DNA from: Streptomyces griseiscabiei | GTDB taxonomy: Bacteria; Actinomycetota; Actinomycetes; Streptomycetales; Streptomycetaceae | DNA: 64,000 bases | Direction: 5' to 3' | Assembly (NCBI RefSeq): GCF_020010925.1 | Contig: NZ_JAGJBZ010000001.1 | Location: 744,001 to 808,000, forward strand | In this document: piece by piece, positions 47,470 to 57,340 of the stretch | How the letters are laid out: each line of letters begins with the position of its first letter | How positions within the stretch are numbered: position 1 is the stretch's first letter | The notes under the pieces: generated by a model | Seen by the model: only the letters and a program-made list of their open reading frames with translations | Told to the model about the DNA's origin: nothing | The model's database searches: none | Program-made: the position numbers and the translations under genes

Positions 47470-48255
47470 TCAAGTCGTGCTCTCCGGGCGGGGCTTCTTC
47501 TGCCATGGGTAGGTCGGCCGCGCGCTCGGCGGTGTGATCGCGGGCCTGGGCGGCTCCTGGCCACCCTGCGCCCCACCGCCACCGGATCCGGCACCACCGG
47601 ACTCGGCCCCGCCGGACCCAGCGCCGCGGGCCCCGGAAGTCTCCTGCCAGGTCTGCCCGCCGGAGGCCGTGGGCTCGGGCTTCGGCGCCTCCGGCCAGAC
47701 CGAGGCGGGTTCCGTCGTCCAGTGCCGCAGCGCGCCCGCTTCGACGTCTATCTGTGCGCTGAGCGTGTCCAGGTCGTCCTCGGCGAACTTGCGGGCCCGG
47801 TCGTGTGCGGCCCAGCGCAGCGAGTCGGCGGACTTGATGATCCGCTCCGTGCGCTCGCGCAGCGCGGGCAGCCGCTGGGCGAGCTTGCTCCGGTCCGGCT
47901 CGGGCTCCAGGCGCCGCAGTTCGTCGTCCAGCTCGCGGCCGTGCTTGCTGAGCTGGTCGAAGAGGGTCAGGGACTCCTTCAGGGACTCGTCCTCGCCCAC
48001 GCCCGCCTGCAACGCCTCCTGGGTGGCCCGCATCGAGGTGCGCAACTTCAGTCGCAGATCGGCCAATTGTCCCACTGGGCCGGGCTGGGCCAGGCTCCTG
48101 GCGCGCAGGGTGGTGTCCTCGACGGTCCGCTTGGCCTGTGTGATCGTGCGGTCCACACCGCGCTTGGCCGCGCCGACCGCCTTCACCGTGGCGTACGCGC
48201 CCAGCACCACAAGCAGCACGAAGAGCAGGGCGACGACTGCGATGACGGCTTCCAC
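47470..48255 (-). CDS. Single-pass membrane coiled-coil protein, unknown function
   Basis: A 261-residue protein with an N-terminal membrane helix (VIAVVALLFVLLVVLGAYAT) and no cleavable signal. A long charged helical region follows (about 25-185; SLKESLTLFDQLSKHGRELD, then RLPALRERTERIIKSADSLR), with a Gly/Ser/Pro-rich tail ending in PTYPWQKKPRP. The GTG at 48255 has GGAG 6 nt upstream. No family is recognised; the shape suggests a membrane-tethered coiled coil facing the cytoplasm. It is located between leuS and degV. Confidence 0.72.
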   Translation of the reverse strand: MEAVIAVVALLFVLLVVLGAYATVKAVGAAKRGVDRTITQAKRTVEDTTLRARSLAQPGPVGQLADLRLKLRTSMRATQEALQAGVGEDESLKESLTLFDQLSKHGRELDDELRRLEPEPDRSKLAQRLPALRERTERIIKSADSLRWAAHDRARKFAEDDLDTLSAQIDVEAGALRHWTTEPASVWPEAPKPEPTASGGQTWQETSGARGAGSGGAESGGAGSGGGGAQGGQEPPRPAITPPSARPTYPWQKKPRPESTT

Positions 48256-48329
48256 GACGCGCTCCTTCTCCGAACCTTCTCCGACCGGCACGGCATGTGC
48301 TGCGGCGCTCTTCAACGGTAAACGCAACA

Positions 48330-48366
48330 GGCAGGTCCCGAGTTCCATCCGAACCCGGAACCTGCC
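48330..48366. terminator. Hairpin downstream of leuS
   Basis: Imperfect 16-bp arms (48330-48345 and 48351-48366; 14 of 16 paired, others G-U capable) form a hairpin with a 5-nt loop, about 110 bp beyond the leuS stop and upstream of the coiled-coil gene. Confidence 0.7.
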
Positions 48367-48476
48367 CGTAGGGGACGACCCCGAACCGCTGCCCGACAGC
48401 AGCCGGACGACTACCGGCAGCCATCACCGTGGGCGCCCCCTGCCACCGGCGGGGCCGCCCCACCGAGCCCCTCGGC

Positions 48477-51347
<2,871 letters not shown>

Positions 51348-51412
51348 GATCCTCAAGGCTCCATCGATCGTCTCTGCCAGCGGGCTGTTCGTCCAGGTTC
51401 GTCCGGGAAACG

Positions 51413-51437
51413 AAAAATCCCCTCGCACAGGAGGGGA
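51413..51437 (-). terminator. Attenuator terminator of the leuS leader
   Basis: On the minus strand a TCCCCTC/GAGGGGA stem (51431-51437 with 51418-51424) with a 6-nt loop is followed by five U residues (51413-51417). This is a true rho-independent signature, unusual for this genome. It lies between the leader peptide and leuS. Just upstream in the RNA, 51483-51493 pairs perfectly with 51439-51449 (11 bp), and 51451-51456 with 51472-51477, offering competing structures. Confidence 0.85.
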
Positions 51438-51483
51438 CGCCGCGCTGATGCCGACCACGCCGTTCACCGGCGGTCGGGACTGA

Positions 51484-51522
51484 TCAGCGCGGCTCGCTAA
51501 GCAGAAGGCGTACGGCACGCAT
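51484..51522 (-). CDS. leuS leader peptide with a triple Leu run
   Basis: A 12-codon open frame, [12 protein letters not shown], runs from ATG 51522 to TGA 51484. Three consecutive Leu codons (CTT CTG CTT at 51499-51507) make translation sensitive to charged tRNA-Leu. TACCCT, a good Streptomyces -10 (TAnnnT), ends 6 nt before the ATG, which places the start codon at or near the transcript 5' end; the leader is probably translated from a leaderless message. No Shine-Dalgarno sequence is visible. Stalling at the Leu codons would alter pairing of 51483-51493 and so affect the downstream terminator. Confidence 0.82.
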   Translation of the reverse strand: MRAVRLLLSEPR

Positions 51523-51762
51523 GGGCTCAGGGTACCGCAGCCCCGATGGACACAGACCAGCGGCGTGTCAGCCACGGGATCCGGCCAAAAAAGTTGAACC
51601 TTATTCAAAACTTACTTCGCGTAACGACCCCTAAGGGGCAACACAGATGTGAGATTGGCCCTTGATAACAGCGCAATAACTCAAACCTCGTACCGCCCGG
51701 TATTGGCACCACTTACAGTTCGACGACGGGACCGCTTTCCCGAACTGTTCGGAGTTGCCCCC
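51523..51762. promoter_or_regulatory. Divergent intergenic region between the leuS leader and the haem-b gene
   Basis: This is an AT-richer intergenic stretch. It contains the leuS leader -10 (TACCCT) next to 51522. At 51594-51608 there is a palindrome TTGAA-N5-TTCAA, operator-like, about 155 bp upstream of the plus-strand gene. A short CCCCTAAGGGG hairpin follows at about 51628-51638. No gene is supported here. Confidence 0.5.
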
Positions 51763-53175
51763 ATGAACCGTCCTCGCAGTAACAGCTCGCTGCCCCAGAC
51801 AGGCCGCTCGGCCTATGGGATAGCCACGGCTGCCGCTCTGCTGCTGATACCCGTAAGTGTGCTGGTCGGAGGTGACGCGTACCGGGAGTTCCTCGACTTC
51901 GGAGCGGGCGTTCTCTCGCTCGTCTCGCTGACGCTCTCGGTGCTCTGGGGGCTCGTCGCCCAGGACCGGACGCTGCTCACCGTGCGCCAGCGGATCATCG
52001 GCCAGGCCGTCCACCGGACGACCGCGATCGCCTCGGTCGCGTTCCTCGTGCTGCACGTCTCGGTCAAGCTGGCGCTCAACCACGTGTCCGCGATCGCCCT
52101 GTTCCCCTTCGCCCTCGGCGTGACGGGTTCGGGCGTGCTCATCGGTTTCGGCGCGACCGCCGGTTCCCTGATGATCTTCGTCGCCATCACCGGTGCGCTG
52201 CGCAGCAACTTCGCCTCCCCCGCGCCGGTCGCGGCACGCTGGCGCGCGATGCACATGATGGCCTACCCGGCCTGGTGTTTCGCGCTGGTGCACGGACTCT
52301 ACGCGGGTCGCGAAGCGAAGCCGGTCTTCGTGATCCTCTACTCAGCCGGCCTGGTCGCCGTCGCCGCCGCCCTGCTGCTGCGCGCCGCTCCCCGCCAGGT
52401 CAAGCGCGAGGTGGTCGAGCGCGTCGCCGCCATCCTGGGCACCGACGGCCAGCGGCCCCCCGAGGTCGACGAACTCGTGAAGTCCCGCTCCGCCCTGCAG
52501 GGCATGGACGAGACCGGCGGCGGACGCCGTGAGGGCGGCAGGCGCGAAGGCGGACAGCGCGACCAGATGCGCGACACCGGCCAGTTCCCGCTGCCCGGCT
52601 TCGGCGGCGGCCAGGGCAACCCGCCGCTCGGCGACCCGCTGGTGCCCCCGCAGCGCGCGGGTGCCTCCGCCGACAGCGGCCCCGGTTTCGCCGCCGCGTA
52701 CCGCGCGGTGTCGATGACCCCGCGCACCCCCGAGCCCACCGCGCCCTATCTCACCCAGCAGCAGCCGCCGTTGGACATGCAGCCCACCCAGGCCATGCCC
52801 CGCATGGACGACGGCTCGACCACGGGCAGCACCCGCTGGCCGGCCCCGTCCCCGCCGCCGGTCGGCGAGGCGCCCCCGTCGTCGTACGACCCGATGCAGG
52901 ACACCTTTGCCGGGCAGCCGATCGGCGGGCAGTCGTACCAGGGGCAGGCGTATCCGGGCCAGACCTACCAGGGCGAGACGTACAACACGGGGGCCAACCC
53001 CGTGGTCCCCGAAACTTCCTACGGAACCGCTGAGACGAACGCCCCCTACGGCACGTACAACCCGAACGACACGTACAACAGCGGTCCCGCCACTGATGCG
53101 CTGTCCGGCTACGACGACTACAACCAGCCGGGCTCAGGCGAACCCTGGAACGCGCCTTCCGGAGGATATAAGTGA
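51763..53175 (+). CDS. Ferric-reductase-like bis-haem-b membrane protein
   Basis: A 470-residue protein. Residues about 15-210 form roughly six membrane helices. Two helices carry spaced His pairs: VHRTTAIASVAFLVLH (H-x13-H) and MHMMAYPAWCFALVHG (H-x12-H), the pattern of bis-haem-b ferric reductase/NOX-type domains. No FAD/NADPH domain follows. Instead there is a long cytoplasmic low-complexity tail rich in Gly, Pro, Gln and Tyr with GQxYQGQ-like repeats. The ATG at 51763 has GGAG 8 nt upstream. The gene overlaps the next (GTGA), which encodes a NuoF-ferredoxin protein, suggesting that protein supplies the electrons. Confidence 0.8.
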   Translation: MNRPRSNSSLPQTGRSAYGIATAAALLLIPVSVLVGGDAYREFLDFGAGVLSLVSLTLSVLWGLVAQDRTLLTVRQRIIGQAVHRTTAIASVAFLVLHVSVKLALNHVSAIALFPFALGVTGSGVLIGFGATAGSLMIFVAITGALRSNFASPAPVAARWRAMHMMAYPAWCFALVHGLYAGREAKPVFVILYSAGLVAVAAALLLRAAPRQVKREVVERVAAILGTDGQRPPEVDELVKSRSALQGMDETGGGRREGGRREGGQRDQMRDTGQFPLPGFGGGQGNPPLGDPLVPPQRAGASADSGPGFAAAYRAVSMTPRTPEPTAPYLTQQQPPLDMQPTQAMPRMDDGSTTGSTRWPAPSPPPVGEAPPSSYDPMQDTFAGQPIGGQSYQGQAYPGQTYQGETYNTGANPVVPETSYGTAETNAPYGTYNPNDTYNSGPATDALSGYDDYNQPGSGEPWNAPSGGYK

Positions 53176-54788
53176 ACGAGGCCCTTCCCGACGTCCCCGA
53201 AGTCCGAGTGGTGGGGCTCCCCCAGCTCACCTCGGGCTTCGACCTCGTCGAGAGACTCGACCTCCCCATGCACCTGAAGGTGCACGGTCCGCTCGAACCG
53301 ATGGGCGGCGAGCAACTCGCCCAGCTGTCCGAGCGGATCAATCTGAAGGGCAGGGGCGGCGCGGGCTTCCCGTTCCACAAGAAACTGCGCTCGGTCGCCG
53401 AGTCGGCGATCAAACGCGGCATCCGACCCGTCGTGGTCGTCAACGGCAGCGAGGACGAACCCGCCTGCCGCAAGGACACGGTGCTGATCAACCGTGCCCC
53501 GCACCTCATCCTGGACGGTGCTCTGCTGGTCGCCGAGGCCCTGGGCGCCCGTCAGCTGGTCATCGGGGTGACACGTGAATCCACCGAGCGCTCGATGGAG
53601 GCGGCCCTCGCCGAGCGCGGCCTGAGCAACCGGCGCGGCGCCGCGATCCGCGCGAGCGTGCAGCGCAACCCGGTCCGTATGGTCACCGGCGCGGCCGGCT
53701 CGCTGATCCGCTCCATCGACGGCGGCCCGCCCATCCCGCCGGGCCGCAAGACCAGCGCGTCCAAGAGCGGTGTCGGCGGCGCGCCGACCCTCCTCTCCAA
53801 CGCCGAGACCTTCGCCCAGCTCGCCATCGGCGCCCGCATCGGCTCCGAGCGGTACGGCAACACGGGCCTGTACGACGAGCCGGGCACCGTCATGCTCACC
53901 GTGTCCGGCGCGGTCGCCCGCCCCATGGTGATCGAGGCGCCCACCGGTGTGCCGCTGCGCTACATCCTGCAGCTGGCCGGCGCGCCGCCGGTCCCGCAGG
54001 GCGTGCTGACCGGCGGCTACCACGGCAAGTGGATCGACGCGGCGACGGTCAACGAGGCGGTCGTCTCCCGCAACTCGCTGGACGCGGTGGGCGGTGCGCT
54101 CGGCGCGGGCGCGATCCTGCCGATCAGCCAGGACACCTGCCCGCTCGGCGAGTCGCTGCAGGTCGCCAAGTGGCTCGCCGAGGAGAGCGCGGGCCAGTGC
54201 GGTCCCTGCTACCTCGGTCTGCCGGCCGCCGCGCGCGGTATGGAGGACATCCTCAACGGCGGTGGTCCGGCCGCTCTGGAGGCCCTCAAGCAGGTCGCGA
54301 AGAACGTCAAGCGGCGCGGCGCGTGCTCGCACCCGGACGGCTCCGCGATGTTCCTGGAATCGACCGTCAAGGCGTTCACGGACGACCTCGCCGCCCATGT
54401 CCTCGGCAACGGCTGCGGCCGTCCCGTCGAGGGTGTGCTGCCGCTCTTCGAGGGCGGCAGGATGCCCACCGGCATCCCGGGCGGCACCGGCGAGGAGGAG
54501 GGCGGCGCGAGCCGTCAGAAGATCTACGTCGACTGGACGCTCTGCCGGGGCCACGGTCTGTGCGCCGACATCCTCCCGGAGGTCTTCCAGCTCGGCGCCG
54601 ACGGCTTCCCCACCGTCGCTCAGGCGAAGGTTCCCCAGTACGCGGAGGCCAAGGCGCTGCGCGCGGTGCGCCGCTGCCCGGCGCTCGCCCTGCGCATCGA
54701 GGAGGACAACCGCCCCTCCGCCCCGTCCCGGAACCTCCCGGTCCTCTCCCAGGGCCGTGGCCGCCGGGCCCTGGGCAGCGGTCGCTGA
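53172..54788 (+). CDS. NuoF-like flavoprotein fused to SLBB, Fe-S and ferredoxin domains
   Basis: A 538-residue protein resembling the NADH-binding NuoF subunit of complex I. It has LKGRGGAGFPFHKKL (FMN/NADH loop, about 57-72), VVVNGSEDEPACRKD, an SLBB domain (about 240-300; TVSGAVARPMVIEAPTGVPL) and the N3-type Fe-S motif SAGQCGPC with a downstream ACSHPDG Cys. A C-terminal short ferredoxin follows (about 455-510; LCRGHGLCADILPEVF, later RRCPALAL), a 3Fe-4S/4Fe-4S pattern. The GTG overlaps the upstream gene's stop after a GGAGGA site. No other nuo genes are near, so it is a stand-alone electron-input module. Confidence 0.88.
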   Translation: MNEALPDVPEVRVVGLPQLTSGFDLVERLDLPMHLKVHGPLEPMGGEQLAQLSERINLKGRGGAGFPFHKKLRSVAESAIKRGIRPVVVVNGSEDEPACRKDTVLINRAPHLILDGALLVAEALGARQLVIGVTRESTERSMEAALAERGLSNRRGAAIRASVQRNPVRMVTGAAGSLIRSIDGGPPIPPGRKTSASKSGVGGAPTLLSNAETFAQLAIGARIGSERYGNTGLYDEPGTVMLTVSGAVARPMVIEAPTGVPLRYILQLAGAPPVPQGVLTGGYHGKWIDAATVNEAVVSRNSLDAVGGALGAGAILPISQDTCPLGESLQVAKWLAEESAGQCGPCYLGLPAAARGMEDILNGGGPAALEALKQVAKNVKRRGACSHPDGSAMFLESTVKAFTDDLAAHVLGNGCGRPVEGVLPLFEGGRMPTGIPGGTGEEEGGASRQKIYVDWTLCRGHGLCADILPEVFQLGADGFPTVAQAKVPQYAEAKALRAVRRCPALALRIEEDNRPSAPSRNLPVLSQGRGRRALGSGR

Positions 54789-54793
54789 CGTAA

Positions 54794-54846
54794 GCACGGA
54801 GAAGGGCGGGTCACCCCCACTCGGGGTGACCCGCCCTTCTCCGTGC
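54794..54846. terminator. 24-bp perfect hairpin terminator
   Basis: Arms 54794-54817 and 54823-54846 are perfectly complementary with a 5-nt loop. It begins 5 nt after the NuoF-like gene stop, and is one of the strongest hairpins in the window. Confidence 0.92.
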
Positions 54847-54870
54847 CACCGGAGCCCCAACAACGCGAAA

Positions 54871-54892
54871 ACCCCGTCCACTTGGACGGGGT
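54871..54892 (-). terminator. Terminator of the first tRNA-Ala gene
   Basis: A CCCCGTCCA/TGGACGGGG stem with a 2-nt apical gap, followed on the minus strand by TTTT, lies 17 bp beyond the tRNA 3' end. Confidence 0.8.
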
Positions 54893-54908
54893 CTCTCGGT
54901 GAAACTTG

Positions 54909-54981
54909 TGGAGCTAAGGAGAATTGAACTCCTGACCTCCTGCATGCCATGCAGGCGCTCTACCAACTGAGCTATAGCCCC
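54909..54981 (-). tRNA. tRNA-Ala (anticodon GGC)
   Basis: A 73-nt cloverleaf on the minus strand. The acceptor stem is GGGGCTA/TAGCTCC with discriminator A, the D-arm contains AGCTCAGTTGGTAGAGC, the anticodon stem is CCTGC/GCAGG with loop ATGGCAT (anticodon GGC), and the T-arm is AGGAGTTCAATTCTCCT. CCA is not encoded. An identical copy lies at 55869-55941. Confidence 0.95.
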
Positions 54982-55227
54982 TTGCGGTGTTCTCCGCCCG
55001 GTCTCCCTGGCGACGACGCCAACATTACCGGTCCTCCGCGCGCACCACCAAATCGTTTCCGGCGGGTGCGAACAATGGGCGGATCGGGGCGCTTATGCCG
55101 GATTTCGAATCGCCTCTCGCGCAACCGGCGTTCACGCGCCCGTCCGCCAGGGCCGCCCTGCGGGCCCTGGGGCGGCCGTGGCCGCCCGGGAAGGAGCGAC
55201 AGCCATGGACGGGCGCGGAGTTGACGC

Positions 55228-55461
55228 TCAGGCCGTCACGAACGAATAGAAGCGTTTGAGTGTGCAGTGCTCTTCGAGGAGCCGGCCGTAGATCGGCTCG
55301 CCCTCCAGCTCGCGGTACGTCTCGATCGGGTCGCCTTTTATGATCAGCGCCCGCGCGCATTCCTCGCACCAGTACTGGTAATCGGCGTTGACCGGCTCCA
55401 TGTCACGGACGATGGGCGTGCCGCTGCCGCACCAGTCGCACTTCCTCCTGTGTGCACCCAT
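55228..55461 (-). CDS. Small zinc-ribbon protein (77 aa)
   Basis: A 77-residue protein with two Cys pairs, CDWCGSG near residue 8 and CEECARAL near 32, a probable zinc ribbon. An acidic helical C-terminus follows (RLLEEHCTLKRFYSFVTA). The ATG at 55461 starts 3 nt after the stop of the upstream 56-codon gene, so the two are translationally coupled. It sits between two identical tRNA-Ala genes. The function is unknown; a nucleic-acid or protein adaptor is possible. Confidence 0.75.
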   Translation of the reverse strand: MGAHRRKCDWCGSGTPIVRDMEPVNADYQYWCEECARALIIKGDPIETYRELEGEPIYGRLLEEHCTLKRFYSFVTA

Positions 55462-55464
55462 CGA

Positions 55465-55635
55465 TCAGCTCCAGCTGTGGCCGCAGGCCGTGCACACGTA
55501 GGAGATCCCTCCGTTGTCACCGAGGACTTGGGCAACGTGGAGCGAGCCGCAGGAAGGGCAGAGGAGGATGGTCTTGCTCCGCATCGCCACCGCTGCGGAA
55601 AGGTCGTGGACCCTCCCGCGGATGCTCGCAGGCAT
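55465..55635 (-). CDS. Small zinc-ribbon protein (56 aa)
   Basis: A 56-codon gene from ATG 55635 with GGGAGGGAG about 6 nt upstream. The product starts MPASIRGRVHDLSAAVAMRS and carries CPSCGS and CTACGHSWS, a classic two-knuckle zinc ribbon of the type seen in transcription and translation factors. It is followed after 3 nt by a second zinc-ribbon gene. No specific family is assigned. Confidence 0.78.
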   Translation of the reverse strand: MPASIRGRVHDLSAAVAMRSKTILLCPSCGSLHVAQVLGDNGGISYVCTACGHSWS

Positions 55636-55813
55636 CGCTTCTCCCTCCCGTCGGGCCGCGCCCCCTTCCGGCCGTTTGATTCTGCCACGGCCGGACCAAT
55701 ACGGTCAGCGACGCCTTCGTACCAGTCCGGGCACGGAGCGGGAAAGAAGGCCGTCCGCAGAGGTATACGCCCACGAGGCCTTACCTGCTCAAGAAGGGAC
55801 GCAGGTCACACAC

Positions 55814-55844
55814 GAAAAATCCCGCTCCCTCGCGGGAACGGGAT
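55814..55844 (-). terminator. Terminator of the second tRNA-Ala gene
   Basis: On the minus strand an ATCCCG...CGGGAT stem with inner pairing is followed by five U residues (55814-55818). It lies 25 bp past the tRNA 3' end. Confidence 0.8.
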
Positions 55845-55868
55845 CTTCTGTACCGATCTGTCGAACTG

Positions 55869-55941
55869 TGGAGCTAAGGAGAATTGAACTCCTGACCTCC
55901 TGCATGCCATGCAGGCGCTCTACCAACTGAGCTATAGCCCC
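55869..55941 (-). tRNA. tRNA-Ala (anticodon GGC), second identical copy
   Basis: Identical over all 73 nt to the copy at 54909-54981, including the GGC anticodon loop. The 3' and 5' flanks diverge after a few bases, except for a shared CTTGCG upstream. The two copies are 960 bp apart in the same orientation. Confidence 0.95.
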
Positions 55942-56064
55942 TTGCGTTCTTCCCGCTCGGCGGGCGAACAAGAAGAACTTTAGCCTGCGACCGGCCGGAA
56001 AGTGAAATCCGGCTCCCGGGCCGCCTGACCAGGCCTCTTACGGGGCTCGGTCGCCGTCCGTGGC

Positions 56065-56733
56065 TCAGTCGTCGTCGCCGAGCACCGGCTCGGGGAGCGT
56101 CCCGGCGTTGTGCTCCAGCAGCCGCCAGCCGCGGGCGCCCTCGCCGAGGACGGACCAGCAGCAGTTGGAGAGGCCGCCGAGGCTCTCCCAGTGACGGGGC
56201 TCCAGGCCGAGGAGCCGCCCGATGGTGGTGCGGATGGTGCCGCCGTGGCTGACCACCACCAGCGTGCCGTTGTCCGGGAGCTTGTCGGCGTGCCGGAGCA
56301 CGACGGGGGCGGCTCGGTCGGCGACCTCGGTCTCCAGTTCGCCGCCGCCGCGGCGGATCGGTTCGCCGCGCTTCCACGCGGCGTACTCGTCGCCGTGCCG
56401 GGCGATGATCTCGTCGTGCGTGAGGCCCTGCCAGACGCCCGCGTAGGTCTCGCGCAGGCCCTCGTCGTGGCTGATCTCCAGGCCGGTGAGCGCGGCCAGC
56501 TCGGCGGCCGTGTTCGCGGCGCGCCTCAGGTCCGAGGCGACGATCGCGTCGGGCCCCAGGGAGGCGAGCAGCCGGGCGGCGCGGCGGGCCTGGCCGAGGC
56601 CGGTCTCGGTCAGCTCGACGTCCGTGGTGCCCTGGAAGCGGCGCTCCACGTTCCACGAGGTCTGGCCGTGCCGCCAGAGGATGAGGCGGCGGCCCCGGCC
56701 GCTGCCGCCGGCGGTGTCGATGCCGCCGGTCAC
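56065..56733 (-). CDS. Histidine phosphatase (phosphoglycerate-mutase-like)
   Basis: A 222-residue histidine-phosphatase-superfamily protein. The catalytic RHG motif is in LILWRHGQTSWNVERRFQG, DLRRAANTAAELA and ETYAGVWQGLTHDE follow, and the second His is in LVVVSHGGTIRT. It is annotated in relatives as a phosphoglycerate mutase, but the short length and context (coupled to rsfS by ATGA overlap) allow a broad-specificity phosphatase. The substrate is not determinable from sequence. Confidence 0.9.
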   Translation of the reverse strand: MTGGIDTAGGSGRGRRLILWRHGQTSWNVERRFQGTTDVELTETGLGQARRAARLLASLGPDAIVASDLRRAANTAAELAALTGLEISHDEGLRETYAGVWQGLTHDEIIARHGDEYAAWKRGEPIRRGGGELETEVADRAAPVVLRHADKLPDNGTLVVVSHGGTIRTTIGRLLGLEPRHWESLGGLSNCCWSVLGEGARGWRLLEHNAGTLPEPVLGDDD

Positions 56734-57176
56734 CGCAGCTCCTCGCCCAGCTCGGCCTCCTCCTCGGCGGCCCGCAGCTTGGCGTGCTCCTCACCCTTGC
56801 CCCGGGTGGCCTTGGCGTCGGCGGGCAGCTCCAGCTCGGGGCAGTCCTTCCAGAGCCGCTCCAGGGCGTAGAACACCCGCTCCTCGCTGTGCTGGACGTG
56901 GACGACGATGTCGACGTAGTCCAGCAGCACCCAGCGGGCCTCGCGGTCGCCCTCACGGCGGACCGGCTTGGCGCCGAGGTCCTTGCTCAGCCGCTCCTCG
57001 ATCTCGTCGACGATCGACTTGACCTGGCGGTCGTTGGGCGCGGAGGCGAGCAGGAAGGCGTCCGTGATGGACAGCACATCGCTGACGTCGTACGCGATGA
57101 CGTCGTGCGCGAGCTTGTCGGCGGCCGCCTGTGCGGCGGTGGTGATGAGCTCGAGGGAGCGGTCGGTGGCGGTCAC
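56730..57176 (-). CDS. rsfS: Ribosome silencing factor RsfS
   Basis: A 148-residue RsfS/YbeB/Iojap protein that binds ribosomal protein L14 and blocks subunit joining under starvation. Family elements are AHDVIAYDVSDVLSITDAFL, APNDRQVKSIVDEIEERL, ARWVLLDYVDIVVHV and EERVFYALERLWKD. The C-terminal charged helix (KATRGKGEEHAKLRAAEEE) extends beyond the core. It precedes the phosphatase gene, with overlap. Confidence 0.94.
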   Translation of the reverse strand: MTATDRSLELITTAAQAAADKLAHDVIAYDVSDVLSITDAFLLASAPNDRQVKSIVDEIEERLSKDLGAKPVRREGDREARWVLLDYVDIVVHVQHSEERVFYALERLWKDCPELELPADAKATRGKGEEHAKLRAAEEEAELGEELR

Positions 57177-57340
57177 TACACGGCTTTCGGTCGTCGGTCA
57201 GGAACCCTCACGGGCTACCCCAAGGGTCTCACGGCCCACCGACACCGCCCCACGTGTTAATCGATCAGGCCCCGCAGCGGTGCCGATACCTCGGGTGGGT
57301 ACGGCGGCTCCGGGGCCCGTTCGCGATCATGCCGGCCGGA

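Noticed and set aside
51648..51762. Upstream extension of the haem-b gene to 508 residues
   Set aside because: There is no ribosome-binding site or similarity in the extension; ATG 51763 has a well-placed GGAG and starts before the first helix.
54909..55941. tRNA-bounded integrative element
   Set aside because: No integrase, excisionase or replication gene lies between the two tRNAs, only two tiny zinc-ribbon genes.
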